DNA of 64,000 nt, taken from Rhyacophila brunnea (Eukaryota > Arthropoda > Insecta > Trichoptera > Rhyacophilidae). The DNA lies in contig JAGYXB010001072.1 of assembly GCA_022495005.1 (NCBI GenBank), positions 1,054,001 to 1,118,000 on the forward strand. Reading direction: 5' to 3'. How positions within the stretch are numbered: the stretch's first letter is position 1; every line of letters begins with the position of its first letter. The position numbers were made by a program, and so were the translations under genes. Under the pieces are notes generated by a model. That model made no database searches. It had not been told where the DNA came from and saw only the letters and a program-made list of their open reading frames with translations. Positions 59,732-64,000 of this stretch are shown here, one piece after another.

Positions 59732-59879
59732 AGCTGCAATTAGCTGCGTCGGTTGCATGTATGAAAAGCTGGGACGAATGATGGGGAGGAGTTACGAGGA
59801 GACTGTTCACATTCTAATCAGATCTTTAAGAAGTGCCGAATCACAGACCAGGATAGAGATCATGAACACTCTTGAGAAG
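59732..59879 (+). CDS. HEATR5B: HEATR5-like protein, second exon in window
   Basis: Completes the split Leu codon and encodes AAISCVGCMYEKLGRMMGRS, then YEETVHILIRSLRSAESQTR and IEIMNTLEK, ending on a codon boundary before GTACAAG. The match to the family is direct: human HEATR5 has the same AA..CVG..YEKMGRM and SLKSAESQ pattern in this order. The exon encodes two HEAT-type helices. Confidence 0.93.
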
Positions 59880-62083
59880 GTACAAGAGAAATTCTTTTTT
59901 CTTCTTCTTTTTTCATATTAACTACCTATAACGAAGTATCATGATGACCAAAAGATTTTATCTAGATTGGGAAACCATATTTTTGTTATTTATTTCACAT
60001 TTTCTATTCAGTGTGTATTAATGTAGTTGCAAGATTTATCAATAATAAATGAACCGGAATCCAATAATCCTTGATAAAAGAATCTGTCAAACACCTTAAT
60101 TCTGAAAGTTAAGTAATATCCCGTTATTTGACAGCATTTCTTTTGAGTTTCTCAAGATCAGTAATGCATACGAGATATTTTTCGGTGGCGCAAGAATTTC
60201 AAAATGAACACCGGCCATGAGACAGTTAAAAATCAAACATAGATATTTTCTCTTGGGCGAAAAATCATGCACACCACTGCTCTAGATCAGTACTTCTCAA
60301 ACTTTTTCATACCACGGGCCCCCAAAATCAGAAAACAAAAATCCTAGGCTCCCCTCCCCAAAAATTTTAGTCTTTAGTAACCAACAGTACTTTATTTACC
60401 ATTAATTATTGTTATAAGTACCTACATTTTTATTAATAATAATAGATTTCATCTACTTGCTTGTAAATCAAAAGTTCAAAAAAAAATGCAAAAATTAACT
60501 TAGAATTTATTACAGCTATACCTACAGCCTATGATAATTCGCAGGGTTTGCTCCAAAGTCACCGTTGAAAGACACGACCTGTATTTATTTTTTATTATCA
60601 GTAATGATGAAAATGCTATTTTGCATAGGTATGTTCTCGCAATTAGGAAAATATAAATTTTGTATAATATTTTGTTTAACTAAAAATCTAAATTACTTAA
60701 AAATATTAGTAGATTATTTATTCATATCGGATAAAGTATTGTGATCCCGTGAAAATTCGACCTCGAGATTTTGACTGATTTGTATCAGGTATCATTCTGA
60801 AATTCTGTTAAAATTCAATTCTGAAATATTTCGCGGCTCTCTGGCAGGAGCTCCAGGGCCCCCTAGAGGGCCGCGTCTCCCAGTTTGAGAAGTACTACTC
60901 TATATGGTCAATTTGGTAGCCACTAGCCACTATCAAACCTGAGTCACAAAGTTTATACTATATTATAATATATTTTGTCTTATAATATATTTTGTCTTTG
61001 TCTGTATCAGATGGCAGAGAGACAAAAACTCATGAAGTTAATAGCTTGCATCTTTTATTCTATAGTTTATTTTGATTTTTTTGTCATTTTAAACATTATT
61101 ACCCTACTGTCATTCGAGTGATGATTGCGTGTAGCTAGAAAAAAACTCAAATTACAGATTTATTATTAAGTATTTTCCTTTTATCTTTAAAGTTGGTTCA
61201 TCCTCTCACATAATGAGTGTAAGTTACAACACTTAAGTTGGTCAGAGTGGATAAATGTAGGTCATACATTATTGCATGTCAGGTGTGGTCTACGGGCAAA
61301 ACAAACTACTCCGGCGAATAAAACTTTATGTACAGTTGTGTTGCCCCCTTGGAGACATATTATGTATTTTGTTCACTGCCTGGAATTAAATGGAACATCG
61401 GGAGTAAACTTATTCCACTGCTCTCTGCGTTTGCAGTGGAGACAGTTTGACAGAATGAAAAGTGTTTTCTATCTATTTTGCTCAATGCTAGAAATACATA
61501 TTGTAGAATTAATTTATTAAATTATTTTTTATTGAAGACTGAATATTCACAAGATAAAAGAATGTTCTTTTTATTGAACATCTGATAATCCTCAGAAATA
61601 TATTTACATAAAAATATTCTAGAGAAAAAAATAGGAGCGAATTAGATTCAACTTTTACTTTCTGGGTGATGGTTCTTATCCATTCAAATAATCTATTGCT
61701 ATTTGGGGTATTTCGAATTACTTCAGGAAATTGCTACCAACTTTGTAATTTAATTTAACATAATCATATTATTGATATTAGCTGGTGTTAGGAATAATTA
61801 AAATTTTTGCTTATGACATCCCTGCATATGCTTATAAATAATAATAGATCATTGAAAGTGAAAGACACAAATTCAAATATCACCCAATTCAAATTATTTA
61901 AAAAAATAGGTTTGATTATAAAGTTTTTCAAAACTATGTATTTACAATTAAATGTATGTGGATATTCATTTCATAATATTTTTATATGTATTACTTATAT
62001 AAAATTATCATTGAGAAGCTAAGCCAAAAAAGTTTTGGAAACTATGGTTAAAACATATTACTGTGATTTTTTCATTGTTTTAG
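59880..62083 (+). other. HEATR5 intron
   Basis: A 2204-bp GT-AG intron (GTACAAG ... TTGTTTTAG), phase 0. It contains the hAT-type element at 60288-60897; the rest is AT-rich. Short frames at 61272-61520 and 61807-62022 have no support. Confidence 0.82.
60288..60897. mobile_element. Non-autonomous hAT-type element in HEATR5 intron
   Basis: The left end CAGTACTTCTCAAACTTTTT and the other-strand right end TAGTACTTCTCAAACTGGGA form a terminal inverted repeat of about 15 bp of hAT type, followed by GC-rich CCACGGGCCCCC and GCGGCCCTCTAGGGGGCC blocks. Flanking 8-mers CTCTAGAT (60280-60287) and CTCTATAT (60898-60905) match at 7 of 8 positions, fitting a hAT target duplication. At 610 bp with no transposase it depended on an autonomous relative. 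Confidence 0.8.
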
Positions 62084-62301
62084 GTATGTTGTGGAATGGG
62101 AACAGCAATCTCTAATGTTCACAAAGAGATATACAAAGCAGCTCGACAATGTCTGACAGACAGATCAATGCCTGTGAGATGCGCTGCAGCGGGTTGTCTA
62201 TTGTCTATGATCGAATACGCCCCCTTTCTCTACACAACCGAGCTGGAGAATATGGCTGCCCTTTGTTTTAGGGCATTTGACGGCAGCACTTATGAAGTCA
62301 G
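62084..62301 (+). CDS. HEATR5B: HEATR5-like protein, third exon in window
   Basis: Starts in phase 0 after TTGTTTTAG with VCCGMGTAISNVHKEIYKAA, then RQCLTDRSMPVRCAAAGCLL and ELENMAALCFRAFDGSTYEV. It ends with AG of an Arg codon before GTTAGT. The LTDRSM.VRCA and ELEN.A.LCF.A strings are diagnostic for HEATR5. The fragment spans about two HEAT repeats. Confidence 0.94.
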
Positions 62302-63171
62302 GTTAGTTCATTGTTTTATAATTATCCGGCAATATTATTTGGACATAAGCAGTTTAAACTTCAATGAAAAGCTATCATATGCGAATTATAAAATTAAAAG
62401 TTAGCTTTAATTTTAAATGGGAAAGTTCTCTAAAAGTCTTATTGTTTTTTGTGCATTCAGAAAATATAATGGCATAACAGTGATTGGCCAATGTGCCACA
62501 ATATACAAAGTAAAACACAAAACATCATCCCCATTATCAATCTATCCTCTGCAATTCTCCTCCGATCTGGAATTCCGATCGCTTGTGCATTCCTGCGACG
62601 CCATCCACCCGACGCATTTTGGGTTTTCCAATACTCCTCCTTCCTCTGCTCAGGCGGCTTTGGCTCGAAAAAAATCCAAGCTGGTCGGCTGAAGTCCATT
62701 CAATCAATATGACCAACTACAACCCGATACAATTATCAATAAGTTAAAGTAGCTATTTGATTTTCCTAATTACTTACTAATATCTTTGCAAAAAGAAGAT
62801 ATTATATCTATTTCCAGTACAAACAGCTCGACAGTTTTTTGCGAATATCTCAAAATAGCGGAATATGGAGGTAACCGACTTTGAAACTGATGACTTTAAT
62901 TTGTAATAAAATTTATACAAAACATTAGTATGTACAGTATATATATACATGCAAACAGAAAAAGTAAATGTTGAAGCAACAAAAAAAATCAATTACCAAA
63001 AACGCGTTCACAAAATTGAAATAATTCATTAAAAAGAATTCAATCTTAATTTCAAATAAGTTAACTGCACGTTAGACAGCATCACAAAATACTATGTTAC
63101 TCCTGCGATAAAGCAGATATTTTGTGCAACTGTTTTATAGATCCCTCTTATATCGTATGCTGTTTTTTTAG
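62302..63171 (+). other. HEATR5 intron
   Basis: An 870-bp GT-AG intron splitting an Arg codon after its second base (GTTAGT ... TTTTTTTAG). It contains a GC-richer 180-bp patch at about 62520-62700 that is open on both strands; the origin of that patch is not recognised. Confidence 0.85.
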
Positions 63172-63263
63172 GTGTTCGGTGGCTGGACTATTGGGATCAT
63201 TGATTGCGGCAACGCAAGCTGGTGAGCTAGCAAGTCTCACTGCAAAAGGTGCTGCCAATCAAG
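63172..63263 (+). CDS. HEATR5B: HEATR5-like protein, fourth exon in window
   Basis: Completes the Arg codon and encodes CSVAGLLGSLIAATQAGELA and SLTAKGAANQ, ending with one G of an Ala codon before GTAAAT. In family members this region reads VAxSKLLGxxxAxA, a helical HEAT segment followed by a variable loop; the exon boundary falls in the loop. Confidence 0.9.
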
Positions 63264-63369
63264 GTAAATTGATAATACATTATTTTCAGAATTGAAATAC
63301 AAAATATAATATTAATGCTCTCTAAGTTCATAATATGTTCTTGATTATAAATTATTTTTTAAATTCCAG
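63264..63369 (+). other. HEATR5 intron
   Basis: A short 106-bp GT-AG intron (GTAAAT ... AATTCCAG) splitting an Ala codon after its first base. Confidence 0.9.
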
Positions 63370-63527
63370 CTCAACTGAGTAAAACATCAAAAGGTGGGAC
63401 GTCATTGGAAGAGGCTTTGAGCATTCTGATGGGTGGATTTTTAAGAGGAGGAAGTTCATTCTTGAAAGGCGAAATTATTAAAGCAGGGTCTGGAGTTAAC
63501 CGGGAAGTCAGAGTTGGAGTGACACAT
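63370..63527 (+). CDS. HEATR5B: HEATR5-like protein, fifth exon in window (gene continues right)
   Basis: Encodes [40 protein letters not shown] and [13 protein letters not shown], ending on a codon boundary before GTAAGA. [12 protein letters not shown]...[14 protein letters not shown] is among the most conserved stretches of HEATR5 proteins. The next exon, expected to begin near a YVxF-type sequence, is not visible before the window ends. Family members exceed 1900 residues, so over 80% of the gene lies to the right. Confidence 0.94.
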
Positions 63528-64000
63528 GTAAGATTTACATATTGCCATATTATTTAGAAGTTTTTATATTTATATTACATGTCTTGTGACAAACATGATG
63601 GTGAATTGAGGGCTTATGTCAGTTTAATCCAGAGCTGGAAATGAAACTTATGGAACCTGGAACCCCAAAATCTCTTAATTATATTGGAACCAGAACCAGA
63701 TTTTCCATACAGCTATCGTGATCCCTTATCCATCAGAAATACTCTAATAGATAGCATTATGGCACTTGAAATCGCAATTGCATAGGGCAAATTCAATTAC
63801 CAATTGGAGCTCATCCACGGCTTAGCCTATTAGCACTCGGGCTGCGGGCTGCGAATAGCATTTTATATAGTAATATTGTACAACAATGATTAGTTAAATG
63901 AAATTGATTATTGAATGGACAATAAAATTTGGATATGCTGTATTTCAAATGATATCATCATGTTTCTACTTTATTGATATTTCTGGGTATGCTCCACAAC
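63528..64000 (+). other. HEATR5 intron, incomplete at window end
   Basis: Starts GTAAGATT. It contains CAGAGCTGGAAATGAAACTT at 63632 and the GGAACCTGGAACC and GGAACCAGAACCAG strings that follow, a weak resemblance to one end of a hAT-type element. No acceptor site with HEATR5 coding sequence follows within the window. Confidence 0.7.

Overview
The window is 64 kb of AT-rich animal nuclear DNA. It has a spliced host gene with GT-AG introns, long gene-poor stretches, and many eukaryotic transposable elements. The mix (mariner, Tigger/pogo, several hAT families, a zinc-knuckle non-LTR retrotransposon, a tRNA-derived SINE) together with recurrent TACCTACC-type low-complexity DNA points to an insect. 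A hemipteran is my best guess, but that is inference. There are no operons, rRNA genes, CRISPR arrays or credible functional tRNA genes.

The only host gene I can support lies at the right end on the + strand. Five exons (58933-59162, 59732-59879, 62084-62301, 63172-63263, 63370-63527) join in phase into 282 codons. They match the N-terminal part of the HEAT-repeat protein HEATR5 (HEATR5B; CG2747 in Drosophila). The exon with the start codon was not found and the rest of the gene runs off the right edge. Its introns carry a SINE copy and a short hAT-type element.

The rest is intergenic DNA shaped by mobile elements. From left to right: a fold-back element (1529-1716); a structurally complete hAT transposon with a perfect 8-bp target duplication and one frameshift (3534-6393); SINE copies; a non-LTR tail (10565-10956); an inverted-repeat element (12834-13261); mariner copy 1 (17179-18475); a non-LTR remnant running into a perfect 372-bp tandem duplication (22610-23353); a decayed mariner-superfamily transposase (24095-24874); an unusual DNA transposon with 21-bp terminal inverted repeats, an ATTT target duplication and subterminal repeats (25947-28212); a non-LTR element with intact ORF1, mostly deleted ORF2, poly-A tail and target duplication (34834-36778); a hAT deletion derivative (40136-41296); a Tigger/pogo deletion derivative (43092-44452); mariner copy 2 nested in a 12-bp minisatellite that itself interrupts a SINE (52205-53842); and another non-LTR tail (55757-56440).

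Nearly every transposase or reverse transcriptase reading frame is broken. The intact exception is the 401-codon ORF1 of the 34.8 kb retrotransposon. I found no evidence of a wholly new biological system. The strongest candidates for new description are the 25947-28212 transposon, the SINE family, the fold-back families and the shared-frameshift mariner pair.
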